Shown here piece by piece: positions 45,641 to 55,699 of a DNA stretch of 64,000 bases. The translations under genes were made by a program, and so were the position numbers. Position 1 is the stretch's first letter, and the number at the start of each line of letters is the position of its first letter. Below the pieces are notes generated by a model. That model did no database searches, was not told where the DNA came from, and saw nothing but the letters and a program-made list of their open reading frames with translations. The DNA comes from Dendrobium chrysotoxum (Eukaryota; Streptophyta; Magnoliopsida; Asparagales; Orchidaceae), in the NCBI GenBank assembly GCA_019925795.1, contig CM034304.1:24444228-24508227 (forward strand). Reading direction: 5' to 3'.

Positions 45641-46276
45641 CATGCGTTACATTCGATATAATATATAATTTATGAACCGCCACTTCAGGGGATAAGACAT
45701 GCATTTTAGCATATATCTAGACAAAGTAATCCCTGAATTTACAGAGTTCTTCTATTTTCTTAATTTGATCCTAGGGTAGAAGAGCACTAGTGAAGGTTGA
45801 GCGAGGATCTTCTTCAATCCCCAAGTTAAGTTCCTTCAGCTCATCCACCATAATAGCCTGTCCACCATCTTCAAGTTCTTCTATTATAGGTTTGGCTTCC
45901 AAGGGCTGATCATCTAAAACATTAATTTCATAGAGCTCTTCTTCATTACTGTCATCTAATTCAATTTATTCATCTATTATTATATAATAAATCTCCTTTT
46001 GGGGATAATTTCATATGTTAAATTTTAGGCCTCTTCTTGTAAGGCATAATATGAGATAACTTTTTTGATACCATAGCCTTAGAAAGAGACAAGTTCATTA
46101 CTTATTGTTACCAGTATGAACTCCTTTTTTCACATCAACCTTCAAACTCCTCTAGGATAATACATAGGCATCCTTATAGGAATTATCTCTCCAGAATCAA
46201 TAAGCTTGATAAGCCAATCAAAATCCTCTTCTTGATGTTCTTCAGATTTGTAGAATAAATTCCCTAGTTTGGTGTT
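45641..46276 (-). pseudogene. Tat-type polyprotein upstream of RT (protease-RT linker), degraded
   Basis: Minus-strand reading contains an acidic linker near 45960-45780 (EELYEINVLDDQPLEAKPI, ELKELNLGIEEDPRSTF), as expected between protease and RT in Tat elements. FYKSEEHQEEDFDWLIKLI lies near 46250-46190. Stops interrupt it. The reading is cut at 46276 where TGTGGGCTCC begins. Confidence 0.6.
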
Positions 46277-46783
46277 TGTGGGCTCCAAAAATTCTAGCCC
46301 TGGCCTCCCTGCTTTCGGGGGAGTTTTAATAGATTAAGTTTTGAGGTAAATTTTTACTTGCAATTTGAACAAACAGATGACTTTAACTCAAACTTGAGCA
46401 TAACTTGAACTTCATTTTAATGTTAAGAGGAAGTTAGTTGAACATTTAAACTCAAGAGAAGACTTGAGTTGGACCACAGGGGATTTGGACAACATTTGGA
46501 CAACTTGAACTTGGACTCAAGTTTGGACTAAGAGCTTGATTTAAATGATGACACAAATAAGATCAAATTAATCATAAATGACATAAATGAATCATAAGGA
46601 ATAAATTCAATATGTCAAGCAATAAATTGGAACTCAATTTGACATTCTTATAGTGAAATGAAAGTATGAGGTATTGAATAATGGTCTAAAATATTCAAAT
46701 GAGCATTAATGGGTTAGCAACAAGTATCCATAAGTCATAGCAAGCATTGTTGATCAACAAGAATGTGCAATCTAAGTTGCAAG

Positions 46784-47467
46784 TAGGGGTGTCAATTTCG
46801 GGTCACGGGTCGGGTTCGGGTCGAACCCGAAATTGACCCGGCACTATTCGGGTTCGGGTCAACCCGACCCATTTTTGCAAATGGGTCGATTTTCTAGACC
46901 CGAACCTGACCCACTTTGGGTTTGGGTCAACCTGACCCGACCCGCTTCTGGTCGATTTCCAGCACATGACGCGACAGCAGGGCCACAGCGCTGCAGCAGG
47001 GCAGGCAGCGGGGTCGCGCTCTCGCGGCAGGCCGGCAGCAGCGCGCGGCAGCGGGGCAAGCAGCGGGGTCGCGCCGCATGGCGGAAGGCCGGCAGCAGCG
47101 TCACGCGACAGCAGTGTCGTGCAATCACGCGGTCTTAAGCAGGCAGAGTGACGCGACGCGAACGCAACTTCGGAGGCAGGCGACGCGACGCGACCCGCGG
47201 TCTTGAGCAGGCGACATGTCAGCGTGAGCAGCGGCATCGAGGTGCAGAGTGACGCGACGCGAACGCGACTTCGCAGGTAGGCTTCATGGGCAGCGGGTCA
47301 TTCCGGATCGTTCCTGGGTTCCCGGGTCAACCCGAACCCGACCCGGTTTTACAAACGGGTCAGTTTTTCAGACCCGAACCCGACCCGTTTCGGGTCAACC
47401 CAGACCCGAAATTTTTGGGTCGAGTTCGGATCGGGTTTTCGGGTCGGGTCCAATATTGACACCCCTA
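46784..47467. mobile_element. Non-autonomous hAT-type element, 684 bp
   Basis: Ends TAGGGGTGTCAAT and ATTGACACCCCTA are inverted repeats, extended inward by GGGTCGGGTT-type sequence. An 8-bp target duplication GTTGCAAG flanks it (46776-46783 and 47468-47475), the length typical of hAT elements. The interior is GC-rich (GCAGCAGCGCGCGGCAGCGG type), in sharp contrast to the surroundings. The overlapping frames on both strands (46803-47237 and others) are Arg/Ala/Pro-rich by-products of this composition. No transposase is present. Confidence 0.9.
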
Positions 47468-48197
47468 GTTGCAAGTGCAGGCACAAGAATCTTCCAATGG
47501 GCATTACAAATCATATGTAGGATGATTCACTTAATATTGAAAATGAAAATCAAGTGATCAACAACAAGGAGCAAGGAGGACATGTAACCCGATTGCAACT
47601 AAACACTTGAACATGCAAGTCATACATAAATAACCGGGATAGGGGTATGGCATTTAGATCAATCTTATCAAGAAACAACACACTTAATAGAATATTCATG
47701 AGAGGTATGCATTAAGAGGTTCATGAATGATATATGTGAAAATGCAAGTGCAACGATCCTCTTATGATCAGCATCTACAAGTTAAATTAATTGACAAGTA
47801 AGTGTATCAGTTTATCGCAGATCGTTGAGTTTAATATGCAACGAATACAACACGTGCACGATGAATTTGTCAAAAGGCAGGGACGAACGAACACAATAGC
47901 ATCTCTACTATTAACCACAATTCGACTCAAGGAAAATAAATCAAGCAGAAAGGTTTAATAACACTACAGGATACCCATTCGGCATTCAAAATGTCAGTGC
48001 AACTTGAAGGATTTGGAATACAGTGGAGGCAACAATATAATACATCAGAATGCATTCAAGTGAACGTCAATACACTGTATTGCGCCTATTGGAGTTAATG
48101 ATCAATGTTTGACAAATGTGCTGTTAAAGATCGATGCAAATCTTGGTGGGATAAACTCACAATTACAAACAGAAAATACACATGCTATTCCAATCAT

Positions 48198-48434
48198 CTA
48201 GAGAGCTACAATGACTATTTTAGGAATGAGTATCTCATATGATTCTCCCAGACGGCTCGAAGTGCTTTCAATTGTTGTAGCTATCAGCTCAAGGAGGTGA
48301 CCCTTGATTTCAACATATAGGGCATCAATAAGAACACAATCACCCAAGGTTGAAATGATTGATTCTTTATTTAAGCCAACAATAGAAAATGATGATGATG
48401 CCATAATCAGGGAGTTGCTCAGGGATTCCCACAC
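48198..48434 (-). CDS. Short unassigned frame inside the TGTGGGCTCC element
   Basis: A 78-codon minus-strand frame with Ser/Ile/Leu-rich sequence (LIMASSSFSIVGLNKESIIS, ALYVEIKGHLLELIATTIES). Composition is protein-like and reading stays open upstream to about 48460. No conserved domain recognised. It could be a captured gene fragment or a remnant of the element's own protein. No promoter or neighbour supports expression. Confidence 0.25.
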   Translation of the reverse strand: MWESLSNSLIMASSSFSIVGLNKESIISTLGDCVLIDALYVEIKGHLLELIATTIESTSSRLGESYEILIPKIVIVAL

Positions 48435-48719
48435 AAATTCTGGGAAATGAAAGCCAGATTAAATCATATGGAGTGAGTCTCAGTTCAATCGGGTTCTAAA
48501 TATTGAGTTGGATAAGATTATTGAGGCTTACAAGTTCCTCAATGAATAATGGCTGTGCGTTCAATATACCACTTATATTTGAATGCTAAGAGACTACGAC
48601 AAGTACAAGCTTCTACATGCTTTTGTAGAAGACCCATCAAATGTCCAAAATACCCTCACATATGCACCGTAATTTGTATACACATAGGTACACATAAGGG
48701 GATATATAATACACCCGCA

Positions 48720-50239
48720 TGGGCCCCGATGAGCATGTTTTAGATACACACGTGATGTCTAAAGATGCTTCGCAGGTTAATAAATGAATCTAAGTTTAAG
48801 CCCGATCCTTCTACATGGATAGATAGGAGTCTACATGGCTCAAACTATCAAACAGATATACGGTCAGGGCGTTGACTAGGATGTCTATTTTATACATTCA
48901 TATTAGGCCTTCAAGATTTATAATCAAAAGAGTTCACTAATAAAGGCATAAAGCCAATGATAAACCTGATCCTTTGTCGACAACTTGACAGAGTCGACAA
49001 GGTTCAATCCATGGATGGAATCCCCCATAAATACCCTGATGATGACCGTATTGAACGTAGATCTCAATCGAAGGGGTTAACTCTAAACATTTTGAATGCC
49101 TTTAAGCTCCCACAAAGATCAAATTCTCATAACATCTAAGTATTTTCAAGTGACCCCTTTTACACCTCGATGATGGACGTATTAAATGCATATCTCAATC
49201 AGAGGGGTCCATTCCAAAAATTTAAAATGCTACTTGAATACCCAAAATCTAAAAATTCTAAGAATCATCCAAGTCTAGAATGTTTAAAATTGAAATTCAA
49301 CCCATCAAACACTTAAAGCAAAAATCACCCACCCTCCACAACAGTTTGTCTGGGTGGATAAATTTAAAATTACTTCAGCTCACAAAGAGCTAATGTCTAG
49401 TTGAGAATATCACTTGGATTCATTCTCAAAAAATATTCTGCCAGTAAGGACGTGGTACATGTCCTCTAACCAACAAGTTCGCCGCTAAATGGCACTGCAG
49501 GTAAACGGTTATGACCTGGGGCCCTCTAAATCGAGTGGTTCTGCTGCCAAATGGCACCATGAGATACCAATTATGGCCAGAGCCAATATGTTCCGTAGTG
49601 GCATCAAATCCTTAAGATATGAATCAATAGGATATGATTGATAGGGTATGAAGCCCTCTGTTAGCTAAGGTGGATTCAAATTTATCCCCTTAAGCAAATA
49701 CCCACCCCAGATCTACAAGGTACCCTTGGACGACACAACCCATAGCTGCTGATAAGGATCCTTCTGTCAAGTTGGGTCGACTACCTCCTTTGACTAAGCA
49801 AACCAGGGACCACGATGGCCTAGGACGACAGAACCATGGGATCTTGATCGGTTCCATCATCTATTTCCCCACCATCCCCACCATCCGTTTTAAGTGCAAG
49901 ATGGTGAAATCTTTAATTTTAAATATTAAATTTCCAACACCCTAAACCCAAGCTACTACTATATGCCAGATAAACATATTTATATGTATATGATTGATGA
50001 CTAGCCTTAATCAAAAGTTCTCTCTCACTATCAGGAGGGGTAATTAATTATAGGGGCTTGCGCCTATAGGAAACCAGAACTCAAATCATAAAGTCCTCGC
50101 AAAATGAGGGAAAAATCTCTGGGTAGTGCCTTATCTACAAACCCATCTGGCTTCCAAAATTTACCCCGGAACTTATTCCATTAAAACACCCCCCGAAAAA
50201 GCAATGCGGGGAGGCCGGGGTTAAATTTCGGAGCCCACA
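48720..50239 (-). repeat. TGTGGGCTCC-terminus repeat, minus-strand copy
   Basis: Reading leftward from 50239 it is collinear with 18766-20100: GGTAAATTTTGGAAG, CACTACCCAGAGATTTTTCC, GGCGCAAGCCCCTAT, GGATCCTTATC, CATGCTCATCG. The GTGGTTCCACTT-like and AAATGGCAC words near 49480-49560 also match 19430-19480. Confidence 0.8.
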
Positions 50240-51440
50240 GCCACCACTGAATCTCTAGTTCATTATTGGACATGAAAAATTCTTTGACCCATAGGCTACG
50301 ATCGAAGTTAACTTCTTTAGATGGGATCGACGAGTGATGGGATCCGTTGGAGGATTCTCTAAGTTGTCGATTATTGAACCGGTTGTCATTATGGACCTTT
50401 TTTGGGACCCATTTCTAATGGTTTCTATTAGTGGGGGTGGATCTCTAGGAGGTTACACCAGATGTCACGCCCGTATTTATTCTACTTTCCAATAATAATT
50501 TTTCATGAGGCCTCAACCTCCAAATTTCTTTCCCTTCTATCGGGACCTCTCGATGGTGGATCCTTGAACACACGATCCAAGTGTCAAACCTTGATACTAA
50601 CCGTATGAAGTTTTCTTTTCTTCCCTTTCTATAACCATAATAGATGGTAACTTTCTTCTCCATGTCCCTACCACGGATAGTTTCTGGAACTTCTTCATTA
50701 GTCCCTTCTCCTCTTCCACCTTTAATACTCTAAGTACTTTGGTGGATAAGGTCTCGGGTTCCTTCCTCTGAGAGATTGGAGCTTGATGTTGTTGCTCCCA
50801 GAAAGATTGCTTAATCTCGCCACTAGAGCTGTTCCTCTTTATCCACTTCAGATCTGAAATTTTATTCCAGGTAGGAACACTCGCTTCTAGCTCCTGAACG
50901 GGCAGTGTAGAAGGATGGATAACTAATGGTTGATGAGTTCACAGCTCTGCATTCTTCTTCCTCCTTTACCTCCTTATCAGCTTTCCTCAAGATCAAGAAG
51001 CTTCAGTACCATGACTTCAATGTGTAACAGGCTTGCTTGGTAAGGTGGTGGTGTTGACAGACACTATAAAAAATTTCTTTTCAGTTACAACCCTCTTCAC
51101 AATTGGGGTCCCTAGTTGGGACAGGCTTTTGAAAGTGGAGATCCTCTATTGGGGAACATCCCTATCTGTGGCAGTTCCATATGGATACACTCGTTGCGCT
51201 GGCAAATACGTGTAATGTGCAGTGGCTTCAGCAAGGTGAGGCCTTCTAGCAGGCCCTTTAGTTTCCATGTCATATATAAGAATGTTGACAACCCTTACAG
51301 TAGCTATAAAAAATTTTAGTCCATCGAACTAGATGGTGGCTCCAGCATTTCCAGTGTTGATGATATCATTAGCAAATTGAATGTTAGATCCTCGTACCAG
51401 CTGGACGGGTAAAGGTGGTGTTCTGCAGTTTCATTCTACA
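50240..51440 (-). pseudogene. Coding-like minus-strand tract, unassigned
   Basis: Two open stretches are noticeable. 50445-50663 is basic and Arg/Lys-rich. About 51400-51020 keeps one frame with only two stops: PLPVQLVRGSNIQFANDIIN, then GLKFFIATVRVVNILIYDME, HLAEATAHYTYLPAQRVYP, and FKSLSQLGTPIVKRVVTEKK. The two halves around FKSL/GLKFF and TEKKFFIV/FFIATV look weakly similar. No family recognised. By position it could be the gag part of the Tat-type element, whose 5' side is otherwise missing, or unrelated host sequence. Confidence 0.3.
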
Positions 51441-51610
51441 TAAATGAAAGGTAAGGGTTAGTAATCAAAATTTGATATATCACCATACACTTTTAAAATG
51501 CAGAGACAACATAAAACAAATAGGTTATTCAAATAAATTTAAATCCTGTTAGTGAATTTTCAATGAGTTTGTTAAGGCATAATTTTATGAATGGCATTTG
51601 AATTTTAACT

Positions 51611-51612
<2 letters not shown>

Positions 51613-51656
<44 letters not shown>
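51613..51656. repeat. (AT)22 microsatellite
   Basis: Uninterrupted AT dinucleotides. Confidence 0.97.
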
Positions 51657-51660
<4 letters not shown>

Positions 51661-52762
51661 TTCTATATATCAAATGGATCTAAATCAAAATTACAATTTA
51701 ATGAAAATAAGTTTGATTTTTTACGGAAGAATGGGAAAAAAATATGGTAACTTTTGAGACAAATTTTTATGCTTACATTTTTGAAAATATTGGGTATTAT
51801 AGGAAGCTCTCCTTCCCATTATTCCCACATGTCCATTTCCACTCTATTAGTCATCTATATCATCCCCGCTTATATCTATAAAGAGGGCAACATCATCATT
51901 TCCACATTTCCCTACTTCATTAGTTAAATTGCCAATTATTCATTTTTTAATACTTGGGATAATTAATTAGCCTAATTGGTTAAAACTTTAAAAAAAAATT
52001 TATTGAATGATTGATTAGGTTAATAATAGCTTAATTAAACTTATTATTGGTTAATAACTTTGATAAAATTGCATTCTAATTAGTTTTATGTCAATAAATT
52101 AACACACTACATAATATAGTTAAGTTGGTATTAATTGTTATTAAAATATTAAAATTTTATAATTAATTATAACTTATTAAGTTAATAATATGAGTTAGTG
52201 ATATCATTAAATATTAAATATCCTAAATAAGTAGTTATTAATTAAGTATTTGTATATTAAATCAGCATAACAAGTTAAACTAATTAGGTTTAAATAATTT
52301 AAATCCTATTTAGATAATTACTTCTTAAAGCAGTACAATCAATGTAATTTGTAATAATTAAGATAATTAATCTTACTTATTTGTTATTTTAATTAAGGTT
52401 TGACTAAAGCAATTAGTTAACTATTAAGTATCAGATTTAGTTTTTCTAATTATTAAGTCCTTTAAAATATTTTTTCTAATTAGTAATATTAATTAACTGT
52501 ACAATGAGAAATTAGTTAAATTATTAATTGATGATTAGGATGATAATTAGTATAAAAATAAGCTAATTATTCCTTGATTTTTTAATTTTTGTAAATGATT
52601 ACTTATTTAATGAAAATTAGTAATGCAATCATTATATTATTTAGTAATTAGAATGATTAAATGTGCTAATTAAATTTTTAATTAAGGATTTATTATGATA
52701 ATAAATTACGTATTAAGCATATTATAATAAATTTTCAAAAAATGGAGGGATCCCCTAGCTCT
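51657..52762. other. Very AT-rich region with TTAATTA-type words
   Basis: More than 1 kb with almost no G or C, dominated by TTAATTAG, AATTAGTT and TAATAATT. No frame or element edges. Candidate matrix-attachment-like or decayed DNA. Confidence 0.5.
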
Positions 52763-52767
52763 TGGAC

Positions 52768-53440
52768 TGTTATAGCCTAAACTCTTAACTATCGAGATAT
52801 TATCCGCTTTGGCCTAAGGGCCTCATGGTTTTGTACTATTGGTGTAACTTCTCAGGAGGTCACCAATCCTAGGATTTTTTCGGGATGAGCACGTTTAACT
52901 ACAGAGTTTCTTAAATAAAATTATAACAATTATACCAAAAGGTACATTGATGTTTAAGAGTTTAGCTTCATTTACTTAAGGCGTTTCACAATCTCTCCCA
53001 CTTAAGTAACTGATATCCTCATTAGTATATTTATCCTAGAATCATCCACCAGGCAAATAGGATTCTAGAGTTGACCCCTATAGGTTAAAATGGTGGCTCC
53101 CACCACATAGTACTTTGTCCCATATAGGATTCAAGAGGTGGCTCTCATGGTGTAGCACTTTATCTTATATGGCACTTAGTTCCCATGTTCTAGCTAGTGT
53201 ATTTCTCTAATACCATTTGTAACAGCCCAAACTCTTAACTATCAAAAAACTGTCTGCTTTGGCCTAAGGGCCTCAAGGTTTTGTTCTGTTGGTATAACTT
53301 CCCAGGAGGTCACCCATCCTAGAATTTTTTTGAGATGAGCACACTTAACTACAGAGTTTCTTAAATGAAATTTCAATCATTATACCTAAAGGCACCTCAA
53401 TGTTTAACATTTTAGCTTCATTTACTTAAGGGGTTTCATA
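52768..53440 (-). mobile_element. TRIM (miniature LTR retrotransposon), 673 bp
   Basis: LTRs 52768-52990 and 53218-53440 are both 223 bp. A perfect 5-bp target duplication TGGAC flanks the element (52763-52767 and 53441-53445). On the minus strand the 5' LTR (right) ends GGGCTGTTACA, followed after two bases by the tRNA-Met primer site TGGTATTAGAG (53215-53205). AAGTGGGAGAGAT (53003-52991) is the polypurine tract before the 3' LTR. The 227-bp interior has no coding capacity. It would depend on other elements for movement. Confidence 0.95.
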
Positions 53441-53779
53441 TGGACTCTGCCATAATCGACTGTTGGAACTTTGAAGGGCTCTCCAGGTGGAAGGTGGCAA
53501 GCAAGCTATAGTTGTTGGTCTTATCCGAGGTGGTAATAGAATGGAGATAGGGCTTGGGGGCTCAATATCATCGAGTGCAGTGTTCTAGTTATTGCAATAG
53601 GGATCCAAGCTTCTCTTGGAGGAGTGGGACGTAGGAGAGCATTGGCAATTATTATGTAGGAGGCGGCTGCAGCAAAACACTTTTGTGCGAGAGTTATGGA
53701 CCTATTGGAATATAGTCCGCAATAGGGTTTCCATCCTTAGATAAGGTATAAGAATGCAAAAAAGTGATGGATGATATAG

Positions 53780-54640
53780 TCAAATTTGTATGTTGAGACA
53801 CAAATGGGTAATGATGTTTGAAACAAGGAATGGGCTATATGAATGGATGGTTATGCCATTCGACCTCTCCAACTCACCAAATAGTTTCATGTGGCTTATG
53901 AAGCAATTCTGCCACTTGTTTTTAAGCAAGTTTGTGTTTGTATACTTTGATGATAACTTGGTATATGGTAATATACTTGAAAAATATTTACAACATCTCC
54001 AACAACTCTTTTAAATGTTTTGTTCAAAAAGTTGTATCATGTATACCAATCCAAAAAAATGTTGATTCATGATAAACATGCTTAACTTTCTTAGGTATGT
54101 TATTTCTTGTGCAAGAATTCAGGTGGATGGAGAAAAGATTAGCTAAGTGTTCTACCCCACATTTTTTTGGATTTACTAATCTTTTATGGGCTATCTTTTT
54201 ATTGGTGATTCAACAAGCATTTCAATTTGTGGCTGCTTCTTTGACAAAATTACTAAAAGGGGACAAATTCTTGTGGATGTCGAAAGCACAAACTGGCTGT
54301 GATGCTTTGAAGTGAATGGTTATTAAGGCATCCACTTTGGTTCTTCAATATTTCAACATTATTTGTATGTAGATTGTGTGGCATGTGAGAATCATTGTCA
54401 TTATTAGCCATGGTAGATATCAAGTCACTTTCTTTGAAAATACTCCACATATAAGAAAGAGTTTTGTGTCATCGTACTAGTCTTGGAGCATTGGAATCAT
54501 TACATCTTAGTTAGCAAGTTTATCTTATTCTCAGATCATGAAGGTGCCTTCGCTTCCAAGCAAGCTTAAGGGGCGGCATGCTAAGTGGGCTTAATTTCTT
54601 TCATCATTTCAATAAATCAAGCATCCAAAAGAATTCCAAT
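53780..54640 (+). pseudogene. Gypsy RT-RNase H remnant
   Basis: Frame 53790-54014 holds FETRNGLYEWMVMPFDLSNS, then FVFVYFDDNLVYGNILEKYL and LQHLQQLF: the RT active-site region, with FDD intact. Frame 54097-54315 holds the connection (KLLKGDKFLWMSKAQTGCDALK). 54420-54600 reads as RNase H-like blocks broken by stops (KSFVSSY, LEHWNHYILVSKFILFSDHE in a shifted frame, KLKGRHAKWA). The wording is that of chromovirus-type gypsy elements, different from both other gypsy elements here. Confidence 0.8.
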
Positions 54641-54854
54641 GATTATAGAATTATAATGCAGATGGAAACAAACAAACCGCGAGTTAAGAAGCTCCATTTA
54701 CAAGTACAAGAAATGATTACAAGAACAACACTAGTACCAAAATCAAGCTAGTAAATTTCATACTTCAACTTCATTTAAAGAAGGGAATTGAGTTTGAAAT
54801 AATTTGCTTCAGGAACAATTATCACTGGGCCCTTTCACAAAATTTAAACTCAAT

Positions 54855-54996
54855 ACTGGCAATCCTTTCCTAATTGTCAAGCAAATTGGAGAAAATGTTT
54901 TCAAGATTGACTTACAAGTATATATGCAAATTTCAACATGGTAGATCTCTATTAAGACTTCAAAGTACAAGCCTTCTTTGGGAGAGTATGGCATAG
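54855..54996 (+). pseudogene. Gypsy integrase C-terminal domain remnant
   Basis: From 54861 the plus strand reads NPFLIVKQIGENVFKIDLQV, then ISIKTSKYKPSLGEYG after one stop. This matches the conserved integrase end of chromovirus-type elements (G-PF-x-V-x-KKIG-x-NAYK-x-DLP, then DL-x-PYLGE). It overlaps no long frame. It supports a plus-strand element ending before the repeat at 55235. Confidence 0.65.
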
Positions 54997-55699
54997 TCAA
55001 GAGAGGGTTATATATAGTTAGAGAATTGCTTTTTATTTTGTTGTTGTATGATATATAACAAATTTTACTTTGTAGTCTTAGAGGATTGGACACCATTTAA
55101 AGCCCCTCCCCCTCTCATAGACTCGTTGACTAGTGAATAAGATTCAAATTTCTAATTTTAAAGGGAGGGTTTTCTTTGTTATTCGAGAGGTGGGTAGAGA
55201 GGGAGATTGTAATAGAGTTTTGGACATGACAAATTTGGCCCTTGGAACTCTAGAAAGCTCTCTGGGTGGCCAATGGTAGGAGTAGTAGCTTCTAGTCCTC
55301 TCCTTAGCGGCAACAGAAAGGAGGCAGAGCAGAGGACTTTCATCCATCAAGTGTAGGCATGCAAAGATTAGATAACAGTAGGGAGGATGGTCGATAACTA
55401 GTGGTTTGGAGTTCTTTCCTTAGGGAAGCAACATTCGAGCAACTGTATAGAGTTCCAAAGTCATCTTGTAGATGCTGAGATGCATGAGAATGGTAGTTGT
55501 GCAGGAGGCTGCTGCAACCATTCAACATACAAATAAGTACATGTCTGCAGAAGTGTCAAAACATGATTTTCATCTCTTAACAGTGCACAAGAATGCTAGA
55601 AAACACCTTTGGCTATTGAATTGTATTCTAAATTTTAAGTTCTCAAAGTTCTTTTGGTACTATTTCATATTCTTGAATTCATTTTCTCTCGCTTCATCT

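Larger units (their letters stand above)
26095..46276 (-). mobile_element. Ty3/gypsy retrotransposon, Tat type, in three pieces
   Basis: Minus-strand pol of one lineage is found at 45258-46276 (PR-RT linker and RT N-terminus), 33360-35577 (RT C-terminus, RNase H, integrase N-terminus and the first part of its core) and 26095-26740 (rest of integrase). The pieces are collinear and non-overlapping. Protein motifs (SKLMKKEIHFNWD, PRANGQVEAFNKTF, VFEVEAVLPLEIKLPS) are of the Tat lineage, without a chromodomain. The copia at 35583-45252 splits RT, and unassigned DNA splits integrase. gag and both LTRs were not located. The right side is cut by the TGTGGGCTCC element. Confidence 0.85.
46277..50239. 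mobile_element. Element bounded by inverted TGTGGGCTCC termini, class unresolved
   Basis: The left end TGTGGGCTCCAAAAATT and the reverse complement of the right end TGTGGGCTCCGAAATTT match for about 85 bp (GGCCTCCC, CGGGGG, GTTTTAAT, GGTAAATTTT), then diverge. Without the hAT-type insertion it is about 3.28 kb. The right part is collinear with the copy at 18766. No target duplication was found (flanks TTTGGTGTT and GCCACCACT). It may be a DNA transposon with terminal inverted repeats or two LTR ends in opposite orientation. Only a short unassigned frame (48198-48434) lies inside. Confidence 0.55.
53441..55610 (+). mobile_element. Third Ty3/gypsy element (plus strand), internally deleted remnant
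   Basis: RT, connection, RNase H and integrase C-terminal fragments read left to right. Diverged repeats at about 53460-53770 and 55235-55610 share TTGGAACTTTGAAGGGCTC / TTGGAACTCTAGAAAGCTC, AGGAGGCGGCTGCAGCAA / AGGAGGCTGCTGCAACCA and ATAAGAATGCAAAA / ACAAGAATGCTAGAAAA. They may be its LTRs. gag, protease and most of integrase are gone. Confidence 0.6.

Noticed and set aside
46803..47237. Several overlapping 60-144 codon frames on both strands in the GC-rich hAT-type element
   Set aside because: GC-rich DNA lacks stop codons by chance. Products are Arg/Ala/Pro-rich and show no transposase motif.
51657..52762. Replication origin or centromeric satellite in the AT-rich block
   Set aside because: There is no regular repeat unit, and AT-richness alone does not support either.
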